Source of the DNA: QQUD01 sp039029915
GTDB lineage: Bacteria > Chloroflexota > Anaerolineae > Promineifilales > Promineifilaceae
Direction: 5' to 3'
Assembly (NCBI GenBank): GCA_039029915.1
Contig: JBCCFD010000196.1
Location: forward strand, 1 to 13,525
DNA length: 13,525 nt
The translations under genes and the position numbers were made by a program. This document shows, in pieces, positions 7,576 to 13,440 of the stretch (its first letter is position 1; every line of letters starts with the position of its first letter). A model generated the notes under the pieces. That model did not search any database. It worked only from the letters and a program-made list of their open reading frames with translations, and was not told the origin of the DNA.

Positions 7576-7716
7576 TTAGCCTTTGCAAACGGATGTGTTT
7601 GTCCCTTCACAGTTTGCAGAAACAGATTGGGCTACAAATGGTGCGCCAAGCAGCATCAGTGCAGCTAATAAAGCCAATACCCAATAAATAATTTTACGTT
7701 CAACAGTTGCGAGCAT
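7576..7716 (-). CDS. Tiny secreted or membrane peptide precursor, 46 aa, Cys-pair C-terminus
   Basis: I do not recognise the family. The start at 7716 is chosen because GGAGG lies 9 nt upstream; a longer 90-codon frame upstream has no such support. The product begins MLATVERKIIYWV and has a charged N-region (E6, R7, K8), a hydrophobic core (about 9–28) and a Val-Ser-Ala motif at 32–34 suited to signal peptidase I. Cleavage there would release a 12-residue peptide, NCEGTNTSVCKG, with cysteines at 2 and 10 that could form an 8-residue-spaced disulfide. If uncleaved it is a single-pass membrane peptide. No modifying enzyme or exporter gene is adjacent. It has its own leader, shares the GAGCARAACT element with the gene at 4213, and is ended by the terminator at 7431–7462. 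Function is unknown; signal, pheromone, toxin and envelope-stress peptide are all open. Confidence 0.65.
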   Translation of the reverse strand: MLATVERKIIYWVLALLAALMLLGAPFVAQSVSANCEGTNTSVCKG

Positions 7717-7725
7717 CTTACGAGT

Positions 7726-7730
7726 CCTCC
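7726..7730 (-). promoter_or_regulatory. Shine–Dalgarno GGAGG for the 46-aa gene
   Basis: GGAGG on the minus strand lies 9 nt before the ATG at 7716. This decides the start in favour of the short product. Confidence 0.75.
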
Positions 7731-7770
7731 AAAGTGGTTTGAACTCGTCGAGAATGGGCCCCAGAACCAA

Positions 7771-7784
7771 AGTTCTGCTCAAGA
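7771..7784 (-). promoter_or_regulatory. Leader element shared with the gene at 4213
   Basis: On the minus strand this reads TCTTGAGCAGAACT. The plus strand at 4142–4155 reads TCTTGAGCAAAACT, a 13 of 14 match. The distances to the respective ATGs are 54 and 57 nt. A small hairpin, CAGAAC–TTTG–GTTCTG (7777–7762), overlaps its 3' end. Confidence 0.45.
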
Positions 7785-7881
7785 TACTCAACGAATAATC
7801 AAAAAATTTATTATCAAACTTCTGCGAATAGCATAAAAGAGATGACAATTTATTTCTTGATCAATTGCTGAAAGCTTGCTA

Positions 7882-7911
7882 ATCATATTCTGATGATGTG
7901 TATATAAACAA
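7882..7911 (-). promoter_or_regulatory. Candidate promoter for the 46-aa gene
   Basis: On the minus strand TTGTTT (7911–7906) and TATGAT (7887–7882) are 18 bp apart and resemble -35/-10 boxes. The -35 overlaps the T tract of the upstream operon's terminator. The leader would be about 160 nt. The match is modest. Confidence 0.25.
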
Positions 7912-7944
7912 AATGCCCGCAGCTGACTTAGTCAGCTGCGGGCA
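7910..7944 (-). terminator. Intrinsic terminator of the lipoprotein–copC–pcp operon
   Basis: TGCCCGCAGCTGAC (7914–7927) and GTCAGCTGCGGGCA (7931–7944) form a perfect 14-bp stem with a 3-nt loop. On the minus strand it is followed by TTTTGTTT. It lies 50 bp after the pcp stop, so it closes the leftward operon. Confidence 0.92.
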
Positions 7945-7994
7945 AAGATCCTTTCCCTATTTCCTGCTTATTTGACACAGGTTTTTGAAAAAAG

Positions 7995-8606
7995 TCACAT
8001 TGGTATCGTTTGCAAAATGCACTGTTCAATCCCCTTACAAATGGTCTCTAGGCTCATGGTTGGCCGGACTGTAGAATCTTGAGCGGTTTGTTCAGGCAGT
8101 AAAGGCAGGTGGATAAACCCGCCCTGAGTAGAAAGATTAAATTTGCTAATGTGATGCAGCAGTTCATACATAATCTGATTGCACAGAAATGCACCGGCCG
8201 AATATGATAGTTCAGCGGGGATGCCGTTTTCTTTTAAGCTGTTGACCATTTGACGGGTAGGCAGGGTGGCAAAATAGCCGTCGTGGCCATCCATCTGGAT
8301 CGGCTTATCTTTTGCTAAATTGCCGCCATTGTCTGGAATCGTAAAGTTCAAGAGGTTGATGGCCACTTTTTCAATCGAAATAGCGTGGCGACCACCGGCC
8401 TGGCCTAAGCAGATGACAACGTGAGGCTGAATATTCATGACCTTGCGCAAAAGCTTGTCTGGTCCCTCAAATTGATCGACCGGCAGAACGGCCGTAAAAA
8501 GCTCAACGCCCTCAAACTCTTTCCCTTCGAAAGCTTGAACAACCTTTTCAGAGACATTAATTTCTTGGTTGCCAAATGGCTCAAAGCCCGTTAGGAGCAG
8601 TTTCAT
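7995..8606 (-). CDS. pcp: Pyroglutamyl peptidase I (pyrrolidone-carboxylate peptidase, family C15)
   Basis: A cytosolic cysteine peptidase that removes N-terminal pyroglutamate from peptides. The 203-residue product is close to the usual family length. It starts MKLLLTGFEPFG, the typical N-terminus, and contains the catalytic triad: E79 in SIEKVAIN, C142 in SAGAFLCNQ and H166 in FIHLPLLPEQ. The start at 8606 is chosen because a GAGGT ribosome-binding site lies about 4 nt upstream and because the N-terminus matches the family; a frame to 8654 is open but would run far into the preceding gene. Its first 26 bases overlap the end of the copC-like gene, which suggests translational coupling. It is the last gene of a three-gene operon with extracytoplasmic copper/redox proteins, an unusual partnership whose reason is unclear. 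Identity is secure. Confidence 0.95.
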   Translation of the reverse strand: MKLLLTGFEPFGNQEINVSEKVVQAFEGKEFEGVELFTAVLPVDQFEGPDKLLRKVMNIQPHVVICLGQAGGRHAISIEKVAINLLNFTIPDNGGNLAKDKPIQMDGHDGYFATLPTRQMVNSLKENGIPAELSYSAGAFLCNQIMYELLHHISKFNLSTQGGFIHLPLLPEQTAQDSTVRPTMSLETICKGIEQCILQTIPM

Positions 8607-9084
8607 ATTTACCTCGATTCTTCCAAAACACGACGCCAATAACGCCAAACCCAATCATTAAGACCCCAATTAGCCAGTAGAATATATCGGTTGAGGCAGA
8701 TTTGGCTTGCACTTGAAATGCATATGTACCGCTAATTGCATGCCCATCAGCCGAAATAACAGACCATTGGACGTTATACTCATTCGCCGCTAACGGGGGA
8801 AGATCGGCTATCAACTGCCGATCATTACTGCCACCTATGGAAACGGTAATGTCTTCGACATATTGAAACCCACTCGTAAAGATAAAAATGTCGCTACCCT
8901 CTTTTAGCGGTTCATCGAAGGTAAGCAAAACTTGCGTTGGGGATTCGATGAGGATTTCACCCGGTCCGGGGATGGCTTCGAGCAGTTCCGCATGAGCCTG
9001 TAGCTGTTGAACGGAGATGAGCAGGCCAAATAAAGCAATAAAAAGCAGCATGCGTTGCTTAAACGGTTTAAAAATCTTTTTCAT
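8581..9084 (-). CDS. CopC-like copper-binding protein with signal peptide and C-terminal membrane anchor
   Basis: An extracytoplasmic copper-binding protein of the CopC family (Ig-like β-sandwich), likely tethered to the outer face of the membrane. The 167-residue product starts MKKIFKPFKQRMLLF, followed by a signal peptide whose likely cleavage site is LQA|HAELLEA. That leaves the mature N-terminal His (residue 31) that ligates Cu(II) in CopC. The second conserved site, SADGHAISGTYAF, gives D113 and H115. A hydrophobic helix (about 135–155) precedes a short basic tail, giving a single-span anchor. No Met-rich Cu(I) site is evident, so a Cu(II)-only type is likely. ATG 9084 is preferred; TTG at 9114 would overlap the upstream gene by 8 bp and add an atypical N-terminus. 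It lies 22 bp after a thioredoxin-like lipoprotein and overlaps pcp by 26 bp. No CopD or CopZ gene is in the window. Confidence 0.9.
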   Translation of the reverse strand: MKKIFKPFKQRMLLFIALFGLLISVQQLQAHAELLEAIPGPGEILIESPTQVLLTFDEPLKEGSDIFIFTSGFQYVEDITVSIGGSNDRQLIADLPPLAANEYNVQWSVISADGHAISGTYAFQVQAKSASTDIFYWLIGVLMIGFGVIGVVFWKNRGKYETAPNGL

Positions 9085-9106
9085 CTGTGTGTTTCTTACT
9101 GTATCT

Positions 9107-9949
9107 TTACTCAATCAACGGCCGTAACGCCTCGTCAAGCTCGCGTGGGGAAAGGGGACCGCTAAATTTTGCCGTCACTTGCCCCTCCTGATTAAGGACA
9201 AAGACCCAAGGTTCGCGGGTGTCTAAGCCCCATTCAGCCATTTCAGGTACTAAAGTTAACGCCTGAAAATCATCAAAAACCTCAATGTGAATAAAGTTGG
9301 CTGAATCACCAACCGCCTCGCGAATCGAATCGACCGAGCCTAAAACGGGCGCGCACCACTCAGTTTGGCATAAGCCGGGGGTAATAAAGCCAACCACAAT
9401 CGGTTTATCTTGCGCTAAGGCTTCAGCAACCGTTAATTGGTAGTAGGCTGGGTTGGGGTCAGGGCCAGAGCTTAATTTTGTTAAATCTGATTCTGTGGCA
9501 AGGGTCTTGTTTTGACTTGCTGGTGGAACATCGCCGAGCAAGGGAGAGCCGCTTTCTGCCACCACTTCGATGATAAAGTCAGAGGCAATCGTTTCCCCAT
9601 CCGTCGTGTTCAGTTCAGCGTTGACCCCCCAAAAACCAGCTTCTGTAACGGTAGGATGAGCCGTCCAGTATGGAATTTCATAATCGCTAAAGCTGGTGGC
9701 ACTGCCCTGCCAAACGGCCGTTTCTTGATCGTCGTCAATAGAAAAGATTTGTAGAGAAACGGCCGTGATATTGTCCGCTGCCTCTGGCCCATCCAGCAGA
9801 GCAAAAGATAGCCTAAACTCACCTGCTGCATGGTCCCAACTGACAACTCGCACCTGAATCGGGGAGACCGTCCCCCTAACGACATCCGATTCAGAAGCCC
9901 CACAGCCAATCAGTCCAAAAATCAGTAGATAAAAAAGATATTTTCGCAT
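9107..9949 (-). CDS. Lipoprotein with C-terminal thioredoxin-like domain
   Basis: A secreted, lipid-anchored protein with a probable redox domain. In the 280-residue form the N-terminus is MRKYLFYLLIFGLIGC, a standard lipoprotein signal with lipobox cysteine C16. Residues about 25–135 form a β-rich domain resembling an Ig-like or FixH-like fold, which I cannot name with certainty. A Ser/Pro/Asn linker (about 140–170) leads to a thioredoxin-fold domain (about 175–280) with VVGFITPGLCQTEWCAPVL. Here the cysteines (194, 199) are in a CX4C arrangement, not the usual CXXC, and REPWVFV holds the likely cis-Pro. An upstream ATG at 10006 would add 19 residues; it lacks a properly spaced ribosome-binding site but cannot be excluded. 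It is first in the operon with copC-like and pcp genes, so it may act on copper-site thiols or copper delivery, an inference from position. Confidence 0.82.
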   Translation of the reverse strand: MRKYLFYLLIFGLIGCGASESDVVRGTVSPIQVRVVSWDHAAGEFRLSFALLDGPEAADNITAVSLQIFSIDDDQETAVWQGSATSFSDYEIPYWTAHPTVTEAGFWGVNAELNTTDGETIASDFIIEVVAESGSPLLGDVPPASQNKTLATESDLTKLSSGPDPNPAYYQLTVAEALAQDKPIVVGFITPGLCQTEWCAPVLGSVDSIREAVGDSANFIHIEVFDDFQALTLVPEMAEWGLDTREPWVFVLNQEGQVTAKFSGPLSPRELDEALRPLIE

Positions 9950-10196
9950 TTGCAAATTGATAGCAGAGCGATTCGCAAACGACAAACGAAATGGCTGGTT
10001 ACTCATCCCCAGCTAAGTGGCGACCCCCTCGACTGACCTGCTCATGGGTGAGATAGCACGGTTGCGCACCTGTTTATCTTTTCAAAATGGCGTCCCTGCC
10101 ATCCCATCCTTGCGTACGCACACCTTTTCTCACGTTGCACAACTTTTTATCGCACCCCTACCAAAAGACAGGCTGGTAATTCAACCCTATCCAATT

Positions 10197-10202
10197 TATA
10201 CT
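10197..10202 (+). promoter_or_regulatory. -10 box immediately upstream of the DUF389 gene
   Basis: TATACT lies 8 nt before ATG 10211, with no Shine–Dalgarno between them. A transcript starting 6–8 nt downstream would be essentially leaderless. No good -35 was found. The rest of the 10007–10210 gap shows no other element I can support; a 64-codon frame there looks like chance. Confidence 0.4.
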
Positions 10203-10210
10203 TTATCCTG

Positions 10211-12514
10211 ATGAACATTATCGATGGAAAGTTGCCTGAAGGTCAGGCTTGGCGCGCTCTTGTTTTGCTCCAATCTGACGATCAGCTAGGTCGCACGTGG
10301 CAACTAGGTCTCTCACTAGCCAGAGCAAATCACGGTCAACTGATTGCGGCAAAAATTGTGTCCGATCATAACTTGGCCACGATTGAAGAAGCCCAAGAAA
10401 GTATTCGGATTGCCAAAGAGCGTTGTCCGGAAGATATCGATATTTATACGCTGATCATTGTCTCCGTTGACTTGGAGTCCGTGCTTAAGGGGCTGGTTGC
10501 CACGGCCGAAATTGATCTGCTCCTCGTCCACATGGATGGCCCCGTTTGGCATAATATTAATCGAATATCGTGTGCTGTGGCTGCGGTTCGTGGTGATCGG
10601 GCTGAGGTGCAAGGGGAAGCTGCCTCGACGGGGTTGCAGCCCCTCAAGCGGATTCTCATTCCTACATCAGCCGGTCCCCATACGGCCCATGCCCTTAACT
10701 TCCTCGCCCCGCTGTCTGAAGAGATTGAACTCCACGTCATGTACGTCACACCTGAATATCGGCGGCAGGAGCAAGCCTTGGGCCAGCGTCGCTTAGAGCA
10801 GCTGGTTAACTTTGTTGATGGAGGGGACAAGATCAAGCAAAAGCTGATAACGGCCGTTTCCGTGAGTCACGGTATTGTCACTGAAGCCTCCAAAGATTAC
10901 GACATGGTCATTTTGGGGGCCAGCTTAGAAAGCTCCGTTGATAAAATGCTGTTTGGCGACGTTCCCGGTGCGGTCGTGCGAGAAAGCCGCGTACCCGTTG
11001 TGATTGTTCGGCAACCGCGCGGCCGTATAGGCAGCCTGGGCCGCGAGCTCGCGTGGCGCACCCAGCAGCTATTACCCCGCATGACCGTTGCCGAGCGAGA
11101 AGATGCCTTTGTGCGCATCCGGCACAGCGCCCGCGCCAATATCGATTTCTTCATGCTCATCGGCTTGTCATCCATGATTGCCGCGCTGGGTTTAATTATC
11201 AACAGCCCGGCTGTCGTGATTGGGGCGATGCTGGTGGCTCCGCTCATGTCACCCATCGTTGGGACTGGCTTAGCGGCCGTTTTAGGCGATATTCGCTTTT
11301 TGCGTCTCTCCACGACAACCGTCTTTCGAGGTGTTTTGCTGGCGATCGGGGTGGGGATGCTGGCGGGATTGCTGCACCTCAACCAACCCTTAACGCCCGA
11401 ACTGATGGCGCGCACCCAACCGTCACTAATTGATTTGGGCATTGCGCTCTTTTCCGGCTTGGCCGGTGCGTTCGCCATTTGTCGGTCAGATGCGGCGGGA
11501 GCTTTGCCGGGGGTGGCCATTGCGGCGGCGTTGGTGCCGCCGTTAGCTACCGTGGGTATTGCCCTCGTTGGCGGTAATTTTGGGGCAGCTTTTGGGGCTT
11601 TGCTGCTGTTCATGACCAACTTTATCTCCATTAGCGCCGCTACCGCCCTGATGTTTTTAATTTTGGGCTTTCGGCCCACCGCTTCACAGAAGGATCGCCA
11701 GACGCTACAGATGCGCAGCGTGCGCTTGGCGTTTGCGCTGGTGGGGGTGGTGGCCCTTATGCTGGCGGGCTTTACCTACTTTTTAGCCATTGAGAACAGT
11801 CAGGCCAGCAGAATTTCAGAGGTTGTTCAAGAGCAGCTGGTGTTAATTGATGAAGATGCTGAGCTAGCAGAGCCAGTAACGATTGATTTTGTTGAAGAGG
11901 AGATTGATGGGCAAACGAATACAGTGCTGAAGCTAGATGTGATTGCCCGTTCAGAAAATCAGTTTAGGTATTTTCAGGTGGTGGACCTGCAGGAAGGCAT
12001 TGGGGCCACGCTTGAGCAGAACGATTGGTTTGATCGGTTAGAGCTGAGCCTGACGATTATTGAGGTGACGAATCTTGATCCACTGATTCCGCCAACGGCA
12101 ACGTTTGCGCCCGTACCCACCTTGACGTTTACGCCCGGTCCGACGCCAACCTCAACGCCCCCGCCGACGTTTACGGCCGTTCCCACCGATACCCCAAACC
12201 CGACCGCCACGCCCACTTTTATCCCAACGAGCACGCCAACAAACACGCCGACCGCCACGGCCACAGCCACAAATACGCCCACCGCTACGGCGACCCCAAC
12301 GGCCACTCCAGAAACGGCCGTTGTCACCTATCCCTTTGGCCTCCGCCTCCGCTCAGAACCGGCCGTTGCTGATAACATCATCGCCGTCATCGACGAAGGC
12401 ACCATCGTCATCATCCTCGACGGCACCGCTGATGAGGATGGCTTTATGTGGCAACAAATTTTCGTAGACGGTGAAACGGGCTGGGTCTCCACAGAATTTT
12501 TACAATTGCGCTAA
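10211..12514 (+). CDS. USP–USP–DUF389 membrane protein with Thr/Pro linker and C-terminal SH3-like domain
   Basis: A 767-residue multidomain membrane protein. Residues about 14–125 and 145–268 are two universal stress protein (UspA-like) domains; the second ends in ILGASLES…FGDVPGAVVRESRVPVVIV, the nucleotide-binding pattern. Residues about 300–525 are a DUF389 domain with hydrophobic helices and its hallmarks: RHSARANIDFFMLIGLSS, VVIGAMLVAPLMSPIVGTGLA and AIAAALVPPLATVGIAL. A soluble region (530–620) follows, then a low-complexity Thr/Pro linker (about 628–700) of the kind often seen in Chloroflexota secreted proteins. The end is a bacterial SH3-like domain (about 704–767; GLRLRSEPA, GWVSTEFLQL), which usually binds cell-wall material. 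It thus links cytosolic nucleotide or stress sensing, a membrane core of unknown function and an external wall-binding domain. DUF389 has no established activity. No other gene appears cotranscribed. Confidence 0.9.
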   Translation: MNIIDGKLPEGQAWRALVLLQSDDQLGRTWQLGLSLARANHGQLIAAKIVSDHNLATIEEAQESIRIAKERCPEDIDIYTLIIVSVDLESVLKGLVATAEIDLLLVHMDGPVWHNINRISCAVAAVRGDRAEVQGEAASTGLQPLKRILIPTSAGPHTAHALNFLAPLSEEIELHVMYVTPEYRRQEQALGQRRLEQLVNFVDGGDKIKQKLITAVSVSHGIVTEASKDYDMVILGASLESSVDKMLFGDVPGAVVRESRVPVVIVRQPRGRIGSLGRELAWRTQQLLPRMTVAEREDAFVRIRHSARANIDFFMLIGLSSMIAALGLIINSPAVVIGAMLVAPLMSPIVGTGLAAVLGDIRFLRLSTTTVFRGVLLAIGVGMLAGLLHLNQPLTPELMARTQPSLIDLGIALFSGLAGAFAICRSDAAGALPGVAIAAALVPPLATVGIALVGGNFGAAFGALLLFMTNFISISAATALMFLILGFRPTASQKDRQTLQMRSVRLAFALVGVVALMLAGFTYFLAIENSQASRISEVVQEQLVLIDEDAELAEPVTIDFVEEEIDGQTNTVLKLDVIARSENQFRYFQVVDLQEGIGATLEQNDWFDRLELSLTIIEVTNLDPLIPPTATFAPVPTLTFTPGPTPTSTPPPTFTAVPTDTPNPTATPTFIPTSTPTNTPTATATATNTPTATATPTATPETAVVTYPFGLRLRSEPAVADNIIAVIDEGTIVIILDGTADEDGFMWQQIFVDGETGWVSTEFLQLR
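12092..12310 (+). repeat. Low-complexity repeat encoding the Thr/Pro linker
   Basis: Degenerate tandem ACN-CCN codons (with GCC and ACG variants) encode about 73 residues of Thr-Pro-Ala-rich linker. Such stretches expand and contract by slippage. Two ACGGCCGT palindromes fall in or just after it (12173 and 12314). Confidence 0.8.
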
Positions 12515-12519
12515 ATTAA

Positions 12520-13440
12520 TTACAAACTATCCAAAGGGCTTCTAACCCCCATAGCCCCTTGATTCACGACGTGTGTGTAAATCATCGTTGTTTGTAAACT
12601 TTTGTGACCTAATAATTCTTGGATAGTTCGAATATCCGTACCGCTTTCGAGCAAATGGGTTGCAAAGCTATGCCTGAAGGTGTGTGGACTTATTTTCTTT
12701 GGGATTGACGCATCCTTAACCGCCCGTTTTATGGCTCTTTGTACAGCACTTTCATGTAAATGATATCGATATAAAGTTGTTGAATTTGACCTTGGATTTT
12801 GAGACAATCTTGTGGATGGAAATACAAATTGCCAAGCCCATTCCTGCTCTGCATTTGAATATTTTCTTGATAATGCTTTGGGTAATGGCGCACGACCATG
12901 ACCTGATTGTAAATCATTGTGGTGGGTTTGTTTGACCTGTTCAAGATGCGATTTCAACTTATCTATTAAAACTTTCGGCAGAGTGGTCGAGCGATCTTTT
13001 TGTCCTTTGCCATCCCTTACAATGAGTAAGCCTTGACCAAAGTCAACATCTTTTACCCGCATTTGTAAGCATTCGAGTAAACGTAAACCACTGCCATAAA
13101 GCAATTGACTAATAAGAAGATATTGCCCATCTAAATTTGATAGAACAGATTTAACCTCACTTCTTGTCATGACGACAGGCAGCTTTTTTGGTTTTTTAGC
13201 CCAAAGTACATCGAGATAACCAATCGGCTTATTTAAGACATCATTGTACAAAAACAGTATTGCACTCAAGGCTTGATTTTGAGTTGAGGCGGAAACATTT
13301 CGATTAATGGCCAAATCCTTCAAAAAAACCTCAACCTCAGCTTTTCCCATTTCGTTTGGGTGTTTTTTGTCATGAAACAGGATAAATCGTTTAACCCAGG
13401 ATACATATGACTTTTCTGTTCGGTACGAATAATTCCTCAA
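12520..13440 (-). CDS. intI: Integron-type tyrosine recombinase (IntI-like), N-terminally truncated
   Basis: A site-specific recombinase of the integron integrase type, which inserts and excises attC-bearing gene cassettes at attI. Visible residues (306) include the SAM-like N-domain from RNYSYRTEKSYVSWV and the catalytic Arg in GSGLRLLE (R120). Further on come HTFRHSFATHLLE (H253, R256), LLGHKSLQTT (H279) and the nucleophile in TTMIYTHV (Y288). Residues about 183–222 (ALSRKYSNAEQEWAWQFVFPS…) match the extra patch that separates IntI from XerC/D. The C-terminus, GVRSPLDSL, is complete. The first codon here is TTG (13440) within LRNYSYRTE; IntI proteins normally have some 10–20 residues before this, and in this frame a stop follows within four codons upstream, so the 5' end is missing. 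No ACGGCCGT lies within it, and line 12781–12840 is 38% GC, suggesting a foreign origin. It ends 5 bp from the DUF389 gene. attI and cassettes, normally 5' of intI, are not in the window. Confidence 0.9.
   Translation of the reverse strand: MRNYSYRTEKSYVSWVKRFILFHDKKHPNEMGKAEVEVFLKDLAINRNVSASTQNQALSAILFLYNDVLNKPIGYLDVLWAKKPKKLPVVMTRSEVKSVLSNLDGQYLLISQLLYGSGLRLLECLQMRVKDVDFGQGLLIVRDGKGQKDRSTTLPKVLIDKLKSHLEQVKQTHHNDLQSGHGRAPLPKALSRKYSNAEQEWAWQFVFPSTRLSQNPRSNSTTLYRYHLHESAVQRAIKRAVKDASIPKKISPHTFRHSFATHLLESGTDIRTIQELLGHKSLQTTMIYTHVVNQGAMGVRSPLDSL

Larger units (their letters stand above)
528..12321. repeat. Interspersed palindrome ACGGCCGT (core of AACGGCCGTT), 19 copies
   Basis: Exact ACGGCCGT octamers start at 528, 722, 3626, 4563, 5274, 6142, 6327, 6582, 6803, 6908, 6981, 7407, 8488, 9118, 9714, 9759, 10850, 12173 and 12314. 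About 0.2 would be expected by chance in 13.5 kb of even composition. Most are flanked to give AACGGCCGTT or a one-base variant. They occur in all three codon phases (T-A-V, G-R, R-P readings), and the copy at 7407 lies between genes, so selection is on DNA and not on protein. The kinase gene beyond its first codons and the integrase gene lack it. Confidence 0.92.

Noticed and set aside
7717..7848. Longer 90-codon version of the tiny gene.
   Set aside because: Its N-terminal half lacks coding character, and a GGAGG site is placed correctly for the ATG at 7716.
10017..10211. A 64-codon plus-strand ORF between the lipoprotein and DUF389 genes.
   Set aside because: No ribosome-binding site, no protein-like pattern, and it occupies the region needed for the divergent promoters.
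10897..11679. A 260-codon minus-strand ORF.
   Set aside because: It is antisense to the well-supported USP and DUF389 domains; its Lys/Pro/Ala-rich product has no recognisable fold and no ribosome-binding site.
11974..12327. Minus-strand ORF rich in Val/Gly dipeptides opposite the DUF389 gene.
   Set aside because: It is simply the antisense reading of the Thr/Pro-codon repeat.
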